DNA from: Hyphomicrobiales bacterium
GTDB taxonomy: Bacteria > Pseudomonadota > Alphaproteobacteria > Rhizobiales > Rhizobiaceae
Assembly (NCBI GenBank): GCA_900472295.1
Contig: UCIA01000007.1
Location: forward strand, 219,640-283,639
Direction: 5' to 3'
Length of the DNA stretch: 64,000 nt
This document shows positions 25,952-34,167 of the stretch, piece after piece. Under the pieces are notes generated by a model. That model was given only the letters and a program-made list of their open reading frames with translations, ran no database searches and was not told the DNA's origin. Numbering within the stretch: position 1 is the stretch's first letter; each line of letters opens with the position of its first letter. Both the position numbers and the translations under genes were made by a program.

Positions 25952-27595
25952 ATGATCGATGACGAGCCGGACAGCGAACGCGTTTCGGCGCTGGCGCCGT
26001 TTCGGCACGGCATTTTCCGCGCCGTCTGGTCGGCCAGCCTGGTGTCGAATTTCGGTGGCCTGATCCAGGGCGTCGGCGCCGCCTGGATGATGACCACCAT
26101 CGCCACCTCGCCCTATCAGGTGGCGCTGGTCCAGGCTTCGGCCACTTTGCCGATCATGCTGTTTGCGCTCGTTGCCGGCGCCATTGCCGACAGCTTCAAC
26201 CGGCGCAAGGTGATGCTGATCGCCCAGATCTTCATGCTGGTCATCTCGGCGCTTCTAACGCTGTTCACCTGGAACGGCTGGATGACGCCGTGGACGCTGC
26301 TTGCCTTCACCTTCCTGATCGACAGCGGCACGGCGCTCAACAACCCGTCCTGGCAGGCATCGGTCGGCGACATGGTGCCGCGCAACAAGCTGCCGGCGGC
26401 CGTTGCGCTCAATTCGCTCGGCTTCAACCTGACCCGCAGCGTCGGCCCGGCGATCGGCGGCATAATCGTTGCCGCCGCGGGTGCGGCGGCAGCTTTTGCC
26501 GCCAATGCGCTGAGCTATATCGGCCTCATCATCGTGCTCTTCCGCTGGAAGCCGGAGCTGCCGGTCTCGACACTGCCGCGCGAGACGCTGGGAGCGGCGA
26601 TGGGCGCCGGCCTGCGCTATGTCGCCATGTCGCCCAACATCGGCAAGGTGCTGGTCAGAGGCCTGGCCTTCGGCTTCAGCGCCGGCGCTGTGCTGGCGCT
26701 GCTGCCACTGGTGGCGCGCGACGTCGTCAAGGGTGACGCCTTGACCTACGGCATCATGCTTGGTGCCTTCGGCATCGGCGCCGTTGGCGGCGCGCTGATC
26801 AGTGTGCGTCTGCGGCAATTGCTGTCCAGCGAGACGATGGTGCGCATGGCCTTTGCCGGCTTCGCTGTCTGCGCCTTCAACGCCGCCATCAGCCACAATG
26901 CCTGGCAGACGTCGGCGGGCCTGCTCATCGGCGGCGCCTGCTGGGTGATCGCGCTGTCGCATTTCAACGTCACCGTGCAGTTGTCGACGCCGCGCTGGGT
27001 GGTCGGCCGGGTGCTGTCGGTCTACCAGACGGCGACCTTCGGCGGCATCGCGCTGGGCAGCTGGATCTGGGGCGTCGTCGCCGATGCGCACGGCGCCGAA
27101 ACCGCGCTGATCGCGGCAGCCATCGCGATGCTCATCGGCGGCGCCATCGGCTTCCTCCTGCCGCTGCCGCAGCAGGCTACGCTCAACCTCGATCCGCTCA
27201 ACCGCTTCAAGGAGCCGCATCTCGGCCTCGATCTCAAGCCGCGCAGCGGCCCGATCGCCATCATGATCGAGTATGTCATTCGCGACGAGGACGTGCCCGA
27301 ATTCCTCGCCACAATGGCCGAGCGCGGCCGCATCCGCCGCCGCGACGGCGCCCGCAACTGGACGCTTGCGCGCGACCTCGAAAACCCATCCGTCTGGATC
27401 GAGCACTACCACACGCCGACATGGCTGGAGTACATCCGCCACAACCGGCGCGCCACCCATGCCGACGCCTTCGTCACCGAGCGGGTGCGGGCGCTGCACA
27501 GCGGCGACGAGCCGCCGCGCGTGCGCCGCCTGATCGAACGCCCGACGACCGCCGGCACCGCGCTGGTCTCACCGAAGGGGCCGATCGACCACTGA
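25952..27595 (+). CDS. MFS transporter of the EntS/MFS_3 type with C-terminal extension
   Basis: This 547-aa protein has about 12 membrane spans over residues 20-415 (SASLVSNFGGLIQGVGAAWM, FNRRKVMLIAQI, LSYIGLIIVLF), then a cytoplasmic tail of about 110 residues (IEYVIRDEDVPEFLATMAER, DGARNWTLARDLENPSVWIE) that looks like an antibiotic-monooxygenase-fold domain. Both parts occur together in the MFS_3 family, whose best known member exports enterobactin. The substrate here is unknown. The ATG at 25952 follows GGGACAGG; a TTG 48 bases upstream is a less likely start. Confidence 0.86.
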   Translation: MIDDEPDSERVSALAPFRHGIFRAVWSASLVSNFGGLIQGVGAAWMMTTIATSPYQVALVQASATLPIMLFALVAGAIADSFNRRKVMLIAQIFMLVISALLTLFTWNGWMTPWTLLAFTFLIDSGTALNNPSWQASVGDMVPRNKLPAAVALNSLGFNLTRSVGPAIGGIIVAAAGAAAAFAANALSYIGLIIVLFRWKPELPVSTLPRETLGAAMGAGLRYVAMSPNIGKVLVRGLAFGFSAGAVLALLPLVARDVVKGDALTYGIMLGAFGIGAVGGALISVRLRQLLSSETMVRMAFAGFAVCAFNAAISHNAWQTSAGLLIGGACWVIALSHFNVTVQLSTPRWVVGRVLSVYQTATFGGIALGSWIWGVVADAHGAETALIAAAIAMLIGGAIGFLLPLPQQATLNLDPLNRFKEPHLGLDLKPRSGPIAIMIEYVIRDEDVPEFLATMAERGRIRRRDGARNWTLARDLENPSVWIEHYHTPTWLEYIRHNRRATHADAFVTERVRALHSGDEPPRVRRLIERPTTAGTALVSPKGPIDH

Positions 27596-27619
27596 CTTCG
27601 TCAGGCCTGGTGACGCCTG

Positions 27620-27988
27620 TCAGCCGGCGCTCTGGATCATGTAGAGCTTGCGCGTCGTCTCGTGAATCCGCCATTCACCCTTCCAGCCCTGCGGCAGAAC
27701 CAGCAAATCGCCCGGACCGAGTTCGCGCACCTCGCCATCAGCACGGCTCAGTTCCACCCGCCCCGAAATGATGTGGCAGATCTCTGAGGAGTCCGAACGA
27801 TCGGCGGTGAAACGGCCGGGCGTGCATTCCCAGATGCCGATGTCGACGGTTCCGTCCGGCGACTGGAAGAACGAGCGCACGGCCTCGACCTGATCTCCTT
27901 CGATGGAGGTCGGCTTGGGTGAGAATGCGCCGATCTCGGCCTTGGCGAGATCGTGGAAAGTCGAAAGGTCGATCAAGTCGGGCTCCAT
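27620..27988 (-). CDS. Cupin-domain protein
   Basis: This 122-aa protein has a cupin fold of the type seen in ethanolamine and polyamine gene sets: DIGIWECTPGRFTADRSDSS, ICHIISGRVELSRADG and PGDLLVLPQGWKGEWRI. The repeat at 27997-28041 lies directly upstream, and a terminator ends the FAD-oxidase operon before it, so it probably has its own promoter or depends on read-through. Function is unknown; a sensor or small-molecule binding role is possible. Confidence 0.8.
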   Translation of the reverse strand: MEPDLIDLSTFHDLAKAEIGAFSPKPTSIEGDQVEAVRSFFQSPDGTVDIGIWECTPGRFTADRSDSSEICHIISGRVELSRADGEVRELGPGDLLVLPQGWKGEWRIHETTRKLYMIQSAG

Positions 27989-27996
27989 GGATGAGA

Positions 27997-28041
27997 GCAA
28001 TTCCAGGAAAAAGTGTGCAGCGGTTTTCCGTCCGGAATTGC
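27997..28041. repeat. Intergenic palindromic repeat, family A copy 2
   Basis: The 45-base element is bounded by GCAATTCC (27997-28004) and GGAATTGC (28034-28041). It shares the internal GTGTGCAGCGGTTTTCCGTCC with copy 3 at 59618, apart from single-base changes. It lies between the cupin gene and the terminator of the FAD-oxidase operon. Confidence 0.8.
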
Positions 28042-28044
28042 GTG

Positions 28045-28090
28045 AAACAAAACAAACTAGAGTGGTTCGGCAAACGCCGAGCCGCTCTAG
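28045..28090 (-). terminator. Rho-independent terminator of the amine uptake/oxidation operon
   Basis: Read on the minus strand, a 15-bp stem (plus-strand arms 28057-28071 and 28076-28090, two G-U type mismatches) closes on the four-base loop GTTT and is followed by TTTGTTTTGTTT. The stem includes the TAG stop of the FAD oxidoreductase gene. Confidence 0.85.
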
Positions 28091-29472
28091 TGGCCGGTGA
28101 TGCTGTCGGCAATGGCCGCCAGCTTCGATGTGTGTGCAAGCCCTGCCGCCTCGCGGCGGTCGGCGACACTGTAAAGCTGGTACATCGAGTGCACGCCGAG
28201 CCAGCGGAAAGGTTCCGGTTCCCATGGCCGGACCTTGCGGTTGACCCAGGGCAGCTGCGTCAACTCGGTTTTTGCTCCGAGAACAAGATCGGCAAGCGTC
28301 CGCCCCGACAAGTTGGAGCTGGACACGCCGAGCCCGACATAGCCGCCGGCCCAGCCGATGCGGGTTGCGGGATCGAGGCCGACCGTCGTGCACCAGTCGC
28401 GCGGCACGCCGAGCACGCCGCACCAGGCATGGTCGATGCGGCATCCCTTGGTCTGCGGCAACAGCGTCGTCAGGATCGTGTGCAGCTGGTCGATCGTGGC
28501 TTGCTGCGTCTGGCCGTTGACGTCGGTGCGCGAGCCATAGCGGTAAGGCACGCCGCGTCCGCCCATGGTGATGCGGCCTTCGCGCGTGCGCTGCGCATAG
28601 CAATAGGCATGCGCGGCATTGCCGAGCAGCTCGTGCCCTTCCCAGCCGATATCGCGCCAGAGTTCAGGCGACAGCGGCTCGGTCACGATCTGGGCGCTGT
28701 TGAGCGCCAGCCAGGTCCGCTCCTCGCCGGGAATACCGGCTGTGAACCCTTCAGTCGCGCGGATGATCGTCTCGGCCCGCACCGTGCCGCGGTCCGTCGT
28801 CACGCTGCCCGTGGCGATCGTGGTCACCGTCGTCTTCTCATAGATCGGCACGCCCAGCCGCTCGACGGCATCGGCCAGTCCGCGCACCAGCTTGGCCGGC
28901 TGCACCCGCGCCTGGCCATGGACGACGAAGCCGCCCATGACATTGCGGATGTTGATACGCGCGCGCGTCGCGGCTTCATCCAGCATCTCGACGCGGTTCG
29001 GATCGACATCCCACGAGCGGATCGTCTCGCATTCCTCGCGCACCCGTTCCATCTGCGCCGGATTGGTCGCCACCGTCAGATTGTCGACGCGGCGAATGTC
29101 TGCGTCGATGCCTTCCTCGGTCGCCACACGGATCACCTCATCGACGCAACCAGCCATCGCCGCCTGCATCGCCATCACGCCTTGCCGGCTCGATGTCTTG
29201 AGGTACTTTTCGCGCGACCAGCTGAAGCCGCCCGACAGCCAGCCGCCATTGCGGCCCGAGGCGCCGAAGCCAGCGAACTCGCGCTCGATGATGACGACCC
29301 GCAGCGATGGCCGCGCCTTCTTGAGATAGTAGGCGGTCCACAGGCCGGTATAGCCGGCGCCGACAATGGCGACATCGGCTTCGGTGTCGCCGGGCAAGGG
29401 CGGCCGAGGTGCAGGGATCGCCCCCAAATCCGCATACCAGAACGATATGTCGCCGTTGCGCTTGGCTTGCAT
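28087..29472 (-). CDS. FAD-dependent amine oxidoreductase (PuuB/GamB-like)
   Basis: This 461-aa protein belongs to the DAO superfamily. The FAD-binding Rossmann motif is VAIVGAGYTGLWTAYYL at about 34-50, followed by GFGASGRNGGWLSGG, which is typical of gamma-glutamylputrescine oxidase-like enzymes, and a C-terminal GWAGGYVGLGVSSSNLSGRT. It probably oxidises the amine imported by the adjoining ABC transporter. It is last in the minus-strand operon, 33 bases after the ATPase gene. The exact substrate is not visible from the sequence. Confidence 0.86.
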   Translation of the reverse strand: MQAKRNGDISFWYADLGAIPAPRPPLPGDTEADVAIVGAGYTGLWTAYYLKKARPSLRVVIIEREFAGFGASGRNGGWLSGGFSWSREKYLKTSSRQGVMAMQAAMAGCVDEVIRVATEEGIDADIRRVDNLTVATNPAQMERVREECETIRSWDVDPNRVEMLDEAATRARINIRNVMGGFVVHGQARVQPAKLVRGLADAVERLGVPIYEKTTVTTIATGSVTTDRGTVRAETIIRATEGFTAGIPGEERTWLALNSAQIVTEPLSPELWRDIGWEGHELLGNAAHAYCYAQRTREGRITMGGRGVPYRYGSRTDVNGQTQQATIDQLHTILTTLLPQTKGCRIDHAWCGVLGVPRDWCTTVGLDPATRIGWAGGYVGLGVSSSNLSGRTLADLVLGAKTELTQLPWVNRKVRPWEPEPFRWLGVHSMYQLYSVADRREAAGLAHTSKLAAIADSITGH

Positions 29473-29505
29473 GGAAATGACTTTCAGATGGATCAGGCCA
29501 GAGGG

Positions 29506-30618
29506 TCAGGTAAGGGTTGTGTCGGCGCTTGCGTCGTCGGCGAGCAACGTGGCGTCGCTGCCGTCGAAACAAAGCTCGACCTTGTCGCCGAGGCCAAAAC
29601 TTTCGCCGGTCAGCGGCGAGCGCACGATTGCCGCGGAACCGTCGGCAAGCTTTACTTCGTATTTCGATTCCGAGCCGAGATAGATGGCCTCCCCGATCGT
29701 CCCCGACAGGCGGTTACCGCCCGAAGCACTTTGGCCGGGCCGGCGCAGACTGAGCTTTTCGGGACGCAGCAGCATTACCGGGCTGGCCTCGCCCGATAGC
29801 TTGCGCGGCGCCGTCACCGTCTCGCCGGCGATGCTCAGCGCGGTGCTGTTGCCATCGCTTCGCGCCTCGCCGCGCAGCACGGTGGAATCGCCGATGAAGC
29901 GGCCGACGAAAAGCGTCGCCGGCTCGTCATAGAGCTGGCGGCCGGTGCCAACCTGCTCGATGCGCCCGCGATTGAACACGGCGATGCGGTCCGACAGCAT
30001 CAGCGCCTCTTCCTGATCGTGCGTGACATAGACGAAGGTGGTGCCGAGTTCGCGGTGGATGCGCTTGATCTCGAGCTGCAGCCATTCGCGCAGCTTCTTG
30101 TCAAGCGCGCCGAGGGGCTCGTCCATCAGAAGCAGCGGCGGGTCGAAAACAATGGCGCGGGCGAGCGCCACGCGCTGCTGCTGGCCGCCCGACAATTCGC
30201 TGGGATAGCGGTGTGCGAAGTCGCCCATCTTGACCATGTCGAGCGCCCGCGCCACACGCGCTTCTCGCGTCGCCTTGTCGACGCCGCGCAATGTGAGCGG
30301 ATAGGCGACATTGCGGCCGACGCTCATATGCGGGAACAGCGCATAGTGCTGGAAGACGACGCCGATGTTGCGTTTGTGCGCCGGCACGCCGACGACGCTT
30401 TTCTCTCCGACCAGCAGCTTGCCGCTGGTCACGTCGGTGAAACCGGCGATGACATTGAGCGTCGTCGTCTTGCCCGAGCCGCTCGGCCCGAGCAACGTCA
30501 TGAACTCACCGGGCTCGATGCGCAGCGACACGCCGTCCAGCGCCTTGAAGCCGCCATAGGCCTTGCTGATCGCTTCCAGATCGATCGCCGCGCCCCTGCT
30601 CGCCTGCACCGGATTCAT
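29506..30618 (-). CDS. Polyamine-type ABC transporter ATPase (PotA-like)
   Basis: This 370-aa protein has the Walker A motif GPSGSGKTT at 44-52, the signature LSGGQQQR, Walker B LLLMDEPLGALD and the switch histidine in VYVTHDQEEA. The C-terminal TOBE region begins near residue 280. It is of PotA length and energises the two permeases. The ATG overlaps the stop of the upstream permease gene by four bases. Confidence 0.92.
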   Translation of the reverse strand: MNPVQASRGAAIDLEAISKAYGGFKALDGVSLRIEPGEFMTLLGPSGSGKTTTLNVIAGFTDVTSGKLLVGEKSVVGVPAHKRNIGVVFQHYALFPHMSVGRNVAYPLTLRGVDKATREARVARALDMVKMGDFAHRYPSELSGGQQQRVALARAIVFDPPLLLMDEPLGALDKKLREWLQLEIKRIHRELGTTFVYVTHDQEEALMLSDRIAVFNRGRIEQVGTGRQLYDEPATLFVGRFIGDSTVLRGEARSDGNSTALSIAGETVTAPRKLSGEASPVMLLRPEKLSLRRPGQSASGGNRLSGTIGEAIYLGSESKYEVKLADGSAAIVRSPLTGESFGLGDKVELCFDGSDATLLADDASADTTLT

Positions 30619-31412
30619 GGACGTCCTTTCCGCTCACGGCCAAGAAGAAGCATGCCGCCGCCGATCAGGATCGTGGTGGCGAAAAGCAGGATGGTGCCGA
30701 CAGCCGCGACCGTCGGGTCGGCGTCGCGCGTGATCGAGGCAAAAATCTGCACCGGCAATGTCTTGAGATAGGGGTTGGTGATGAACAGCGACACGACGAT
30801 TTCGTCGAAGGACGTGGCGAAGGCAAACAGCAGGCCGGACAACACGCCGGGCGCAATCAGCGGCAGCGTCACCGTGCGAAACGTGGTCAGTGCTCCGGCG
30901 CCCAGGCTCGCAGCGGCCGTCTCCAGCCGGCGGTCGAACACTTCGAGACTGGCCGAGACGGCGATCAGCACGAAGGGCAGCGCAAGGATGGTGTGGGCAA
31001 GCACGAAGCCGATCAGCGTGCCGACAAGCTGGGTGTCGAGATAGACGGCGTAGATGCCGATCGCCAGCACCACACCCGGCACCACCATCGGCGTCAGCAT
31101 CAGCATGCGCAAAAGGTTGGCCGGGCGCGCCTTCATGCGGTCGAGGCCGAACGCGGCAAGCGTGCCGAGCACCGTCGCCAGCACCGCCACGATCGAAGCG
31201 ACCTTCAGCGAATTGAGGAAGGCGTTCGACCAGTCCGGATTGGTGGCGAAATTCTGGTACCACTGCCAGGAGAAGCCCTGCGGCGGAAACGCCAGCGACT
31301 TGTTCTCGTTGAACGACATTGGCACCACGACCAGCGTCGGCGCCACCAGCCATATCGCCACCAGCAGGCAGACGAGGCCGAGAAGAACGCGGGTGAGCGG
31401 CTTCATTTCCAT
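30615..31412 (-). CDS. ABC transporter permease (PotC-like)
   Basis: This 265-aa protein has about six membrane spans (LLGLVCLLVAIWLVAPTLVV first) and the permease EAA-type loop AAASLGAGALTTFRTVTLPL. PFVLIAVSASLEVFD and FDEIVVSLFITNP are typical of PotC. The start ATG at 31412 overlaps the stop of the potB-like gene, and its own stop overlaps the ATPase gene; an upstream in-frame extension is not permease-like. Confidence 0.92.
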   Translation of the reverse strand: MEMKPLTRVLLGLVCLLVAIWLVAPTLVVVPMSFNENKSLAFPPQGFSWQWYQNFATNPDWSNAFLNSLKVASIVAVLATVLGTLAAFGLDRMKARPANLLRMLMLTPMVVPGVVLAIGIYAVYLDTQLVGTLIGFVLAHTILALPFVLIAVSASLEVFDRRLETAAASLGAGALTTFRTVTLPLIAPGVLSGLLFAFATSFDEIVVSLFITNPYLKTLPVQIFASITRDADPTVAAVGTILLFATTILIGGGMLLLGRERKGRP

Positions 31413-32284
31413 CAGTGCCGCCCCGCTTCCCGATGCCTGGACCGCATCACCGGTGCAGCCAGCGCCAAGAGCACGAAGGTAGTGACCAGCAGCACCACGC
31501 CCATGGCGCCGCCCCTGCCCCATTGCAGCAGGCTCAGCACCTGCGTCTGCACCAGCGTCGACAGCATGGTCGAGCGCGGTCCGCCAAGCAGCGCCGGCGT
31601 GATGTAGAAGCCGAGCGACAGGATGAAGACGATGATCGCGCCGGCATAGACACCGGGCAATGACAGCGGCAGATAGACGGTCAAGAACGCGCGCGACGGC
31701 CGAGCGCCCAAGCTCTGCGCCGCGCGCATCAGCCTCAGATCAATACCCTTCATGACGGAGTAGAGCGGCAGGATCATGAACGGCAACAGCACCTGCGCCA
31801 TGCCGATGACGACGCCCGTCTGGGTGCGGATCAGCTTGACGCCGCTGAACCCGACCCCGCGCAGCAGCGAATTGATGACGCCGGAATCCTGCAGCAGGAT
31901 CACCCAGGACAGCGTGCGCACCACGCCGCTGACCCAGAACGGGATCAGCACGCAAAGCACCAGCACCAGTCGCACGCGCGGCCCGACCGCGGTCATCAGA
32001 TAGGCATAGGGATAGGCCGCAATGACGCAGACCAGCGTCACCCAGGCCGAAATGACAAAAGTCCGCTGCAGCACCGTCAGGTTCACCGGCGCGCCGAAGA
32101 ACCAGGCATAGTTCTGCAGGCCCCATTCAGGCTCCGACAGGCTGCGCAGCACAATGGTGAGCAGCGGATAGCCTATCACCGCGACAAGCAGGATGAGCGC
32201 CGGCGCCGTGAGCGCGAACGGCCGCCATGCCTTGCCCGGCCGCTGATCGGCGGCGGGTGGGGCGATGGGGTCGGACGCGCTCAC
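31412..32284 (-). CDS. ABC transporter permease (PotB-like)
   Basis: This 290-aa inner-membrane permease has six predicted spans and the EAA loop RAAQSLGARPSRAFLTVYLP near residues 190-210. IPFWVSGVVRTLSWVILLQD is typical of polyamine and opine permeases. It pairs with the PotC-like permease, with which it is translationally coupled, and lies 22 bases after the binding-protein gene. Confidence 0.92.
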   Translation of the reverse strand: MSASDPIAPPAADQRPGKAWRPFALTAPALILLVAVIGYPLLTIVLRSLSEPEWGLQNYAWFFGAPVNLTVLQRTFVISAWVTLVCVIAAYPYAYLMTAVGPRVRLVLVLCVLIPFWVSGVVRTLSWVILLQDSGVINSLLRGVGFSGVKLIRTQTGVVIGMAQVLLPFMILPLYSVMKGIDLRLMRAAQSLGARPSRAFLTVYLPLSLPGVYAGAIIVFILSLGFYITPALLGGPRSTMLSTLVQTQVLSLLQWGRGGAMGVVLLVTTFVLLALAAPVMRSRHREAGRH

Positions 32285-32306
32285 GGTCGGCCTCTCACTT
32301 GGCTGT

Positions 32307-33383
32307 TCAGTTGCCGGCCATCAGCGCCGACCACTTCTCCTGCGCCACCGGGAAGTTCTCGACCCAGAACTTGATGTTCTGCTGGTAGCCCTGTTTCTGG
32401 CGCTCGGGCGTGTTGGTCAGGAAGGCGGTGACGGAAGCATCGACCTTGGGCTGCGCGTCATTGTTGATCGGCGTATAAGAAGTCTGCTGCGCCAGGATTT
32501 CCTGTGCGCCCTTGCCGAGATAGGCATTGAGCAGCGCATAGGCGGCATCCGTATCCTTGACGCCGACTGGAATGGTCATCTGGTCCATCACCACCAGCCA
32601 GTCCTGCCAGGCCGGGGTGTATTTGGCGCCGTTCTTCACCGCCGTCATGGCGCGGCCCGTCCACATCATCACCATGTCGGCTTCGCCGGACTCGGCGAGC
32701 TGCTGCGATTCAGCGCCGGTCTTCCAGTAGATCGTATCGGGACCGAGCTTGCGGATCACGTCGATGGCCTTGTCGATGTCGGCCACCGTCATCGCCTTCG
32801 GGTCGCCGCCCGACACCTTCAACGCCTGCTCCAGCAGGCCGCCGGTCGGATCGCCCGAACCGTCGAGCGCGCGTGTGCCGGGGAACTTTTCCGTGTTGAA
32901 GAAGTCGGCCCAGTCCTTCGGCGGATTGTCCTTGTACTTCTCGGTGTTGTACATCAGCACGACGCCGTAATTCATCGCCGGCACCGAGCATTCGCCGACC
33001 TGGCCCTCGGGCACTTTCGAGATGTCGAGCTTGGTAAAATCGAGCTTCTGGAACAGCTTGCCGCAATAGACGTAGGGCGGCAAATCGGCGGTGTCGACGA
33101 CATCCCAGGTGACGTTGCCGGATTCGACCTGCGCCTGCAGCTTGGCGATCTCGGTCGGGCCGTCATTGAGCAGCGTGACGCCGGACTTCTCGACGAACTC
33201 TTTCAGCGCGGCGGCCTGGCCGTCCTGGTAGATGCCGCCATAGGAGACGAGCGTCAGCGTCTTGCCCTTGAGCGAGCCTTCCTTGACCTCGCCGGCGATT
33301 GGCTTTTCCTGCGCCATCGCAGCGGTTGCCATAACGCCGAGCGCCAGCACGGCGCCAAGGCCCAGATGTCTTGATTTCAGCAT
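32307..33383 (-). CDS. Periplasmic binding protein of polyamine-type ABC transporter (PotD/PotF-like)
   Basis: This 358-aa exported protein has a signal peptide (about 1-24, ending ATAAMAQ), then TLTLVSYGGIYQDGQAAAL and NVTWDVVDTADLP, typical of extracellular solute-binding family 1 members for spermidine, putrescine and related amines. MMWTGRAMTAVKNGA is in the ligand-lobe region. I chose the ATG at 33383 because it gives the complete signal peptide; GGGAG lies upstream. It is first of the structural genes, 39 bases after the regulator. Confidence 0.91.
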   Translation of the reverse strand: MLKSRHLGLGAVLALGVMATAAMAQEKPIAGEVKEGSLKGKTLTLVSYGGIYQDGQAAALKEFVEKSGVTLLNDGPTEIAKLQAQVESGNVTWDVVDTADLPPYVYCGKLFQKLDFTKLDISKVPEGQVGECSVPAMNYGVVLMYNTEKYKDNPPKDWADFFNTEKFPGTRALDGSGDPTGGLLEQALKVSGGDPKAMTVADIDKAIDVIRKLGPDTIYWKTGAESQQLAESGEADMVMMWTGRAMTAVKNGAKYTPAWQDWLVVMDQMTIPVGVKDTDAAYALLNAYLGKGAQEILAQQTSYTPINNDAQPKVDASVTAFLTNTPERQKQGYQQNIKFWVENFPVAQEKWSALMAGN

Positions 33384-33422
33384 GATTGTTGTTCTCCCAT
33401 TTGTGACCCGCATGGATTGAAC

Positions 33423-34076
33423 CTACCTGGCTGCGAGCGGTTTCCAGGCCCTGTATTGATCGAGTTCGGCGCGCACCGAAGTCGGCGGCGCAATGATCCA
33501 CATCACCTCGGCCCGGCCACTGCCGATGTTCTCTGAGCGATGTGCTGTCGATGTCGCGTATTCGATGCTGTCGCCCTCTTCCAGCACATGCCTGACATCA
33601 CCGAGCGAAACCTCGACGATGCCGCGCAGCACGACGAGCATCTCGTGCGCGTCGCCATGTGTGTAGAGCGCCGGGCCGGTCGAGCCGCCGATGTCGAACT
33701 CGCCGACATAGACTTCCATGTCGCTCAAGGGAGGACGCGAGAGCAGCATCTTGCGGCAGCCGTCGCTGGGCGGCAGGCTTGGACGCTCGCTGCGCCGCAG
33801 CACGCCGTGTTGTCCGGCCGCGCTGTCTTCGAACAGCATCGCCACGCTCACGCCAAGCGCCGAGGCCATCTGGTTGAGCGAAGCGGTGCTGGCGCCGGTC
33901 AGGCCGCGCTCGAGCTGGCTGATGAAGCTGGCGCTGGTTCCGGTCATTTCGGCAAGTTCGCGCAGCGAAAGCCGGCGGCCGAGACGCAGGCTCTTCAGCC
34001 GCTGGCCCAGCATCTGATGCGCATGCGTCGCTGTCGAAGCGACGCCGTTCTTGGCCCGAGCCTGGTCGGTGCTCAT
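33423..34076 (-). CDS. XRE-family regulator with C-terminal cupin domain (PuuR-like)
   Basis: This 217-aa protein has an N-terminal helix-turn-helix (about 22-77: LRLGRRLSLRELAEMTGTSA, ISQLERGLTGAS) and a C-terminal cupin (ALYTHGDAHEMLVVLRGIVE, VLEEGDSIEYATSTAHR). This domain pair is that of PuuR and related repressors of polyamine catabolism. The ATG at 34076 is preferred over an in-frame GTG at 34115, which falls inside the perfect dyad at 34101-34123. The dyad lies 25 bases upstream of the chosen start, as expected for an autoregulated operator. Confidence 0.88.
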   Translation of the reverse strand: MSTDQARAKNGVASTATHAHQMLGQRLKSLRLGRRLSLRELAEMTGTSASFISQLERGLTGASTASLNQMASALGVSVAMLFEDSAAGQHGVLRRSERPSLPPSDGCRKMLLSRPPLSDMEVYVGEFDIGGSTGPALYTHGDAHEMLVVLRGIVEVSLGDVRHVLEEGDSIEYATSTAHRSENIGSGRAEVMWIIAPPTSVRAELDQYRAWKPLAAR

Positions 34077-34100
34077 CCCGTCTTTTCTCCCACTGAACAA

Positions 34101-34123
34101 GTTGTACAGTGGCACTGTACAAC
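34101..34123 (-). promoter_or_regulatory. Perfect 10-3-10 operator-like dyad upstream of the XRE-cupin regulator
   Basis: GTTGTACAGT (34101-34110) and ACTGTACAAC (34114-34123) are exact complements around GGC. It is the only feature in the 91-base gap between the ClC gene and the regulator, and is well placed to control the whole minus-strand amine operon. Confidence 0.7.
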
Positions 34124-34167
34124 TGGCAAGCGCTGAGTCAGGGAGATTTTGAGATGCTGGCTAAGCC

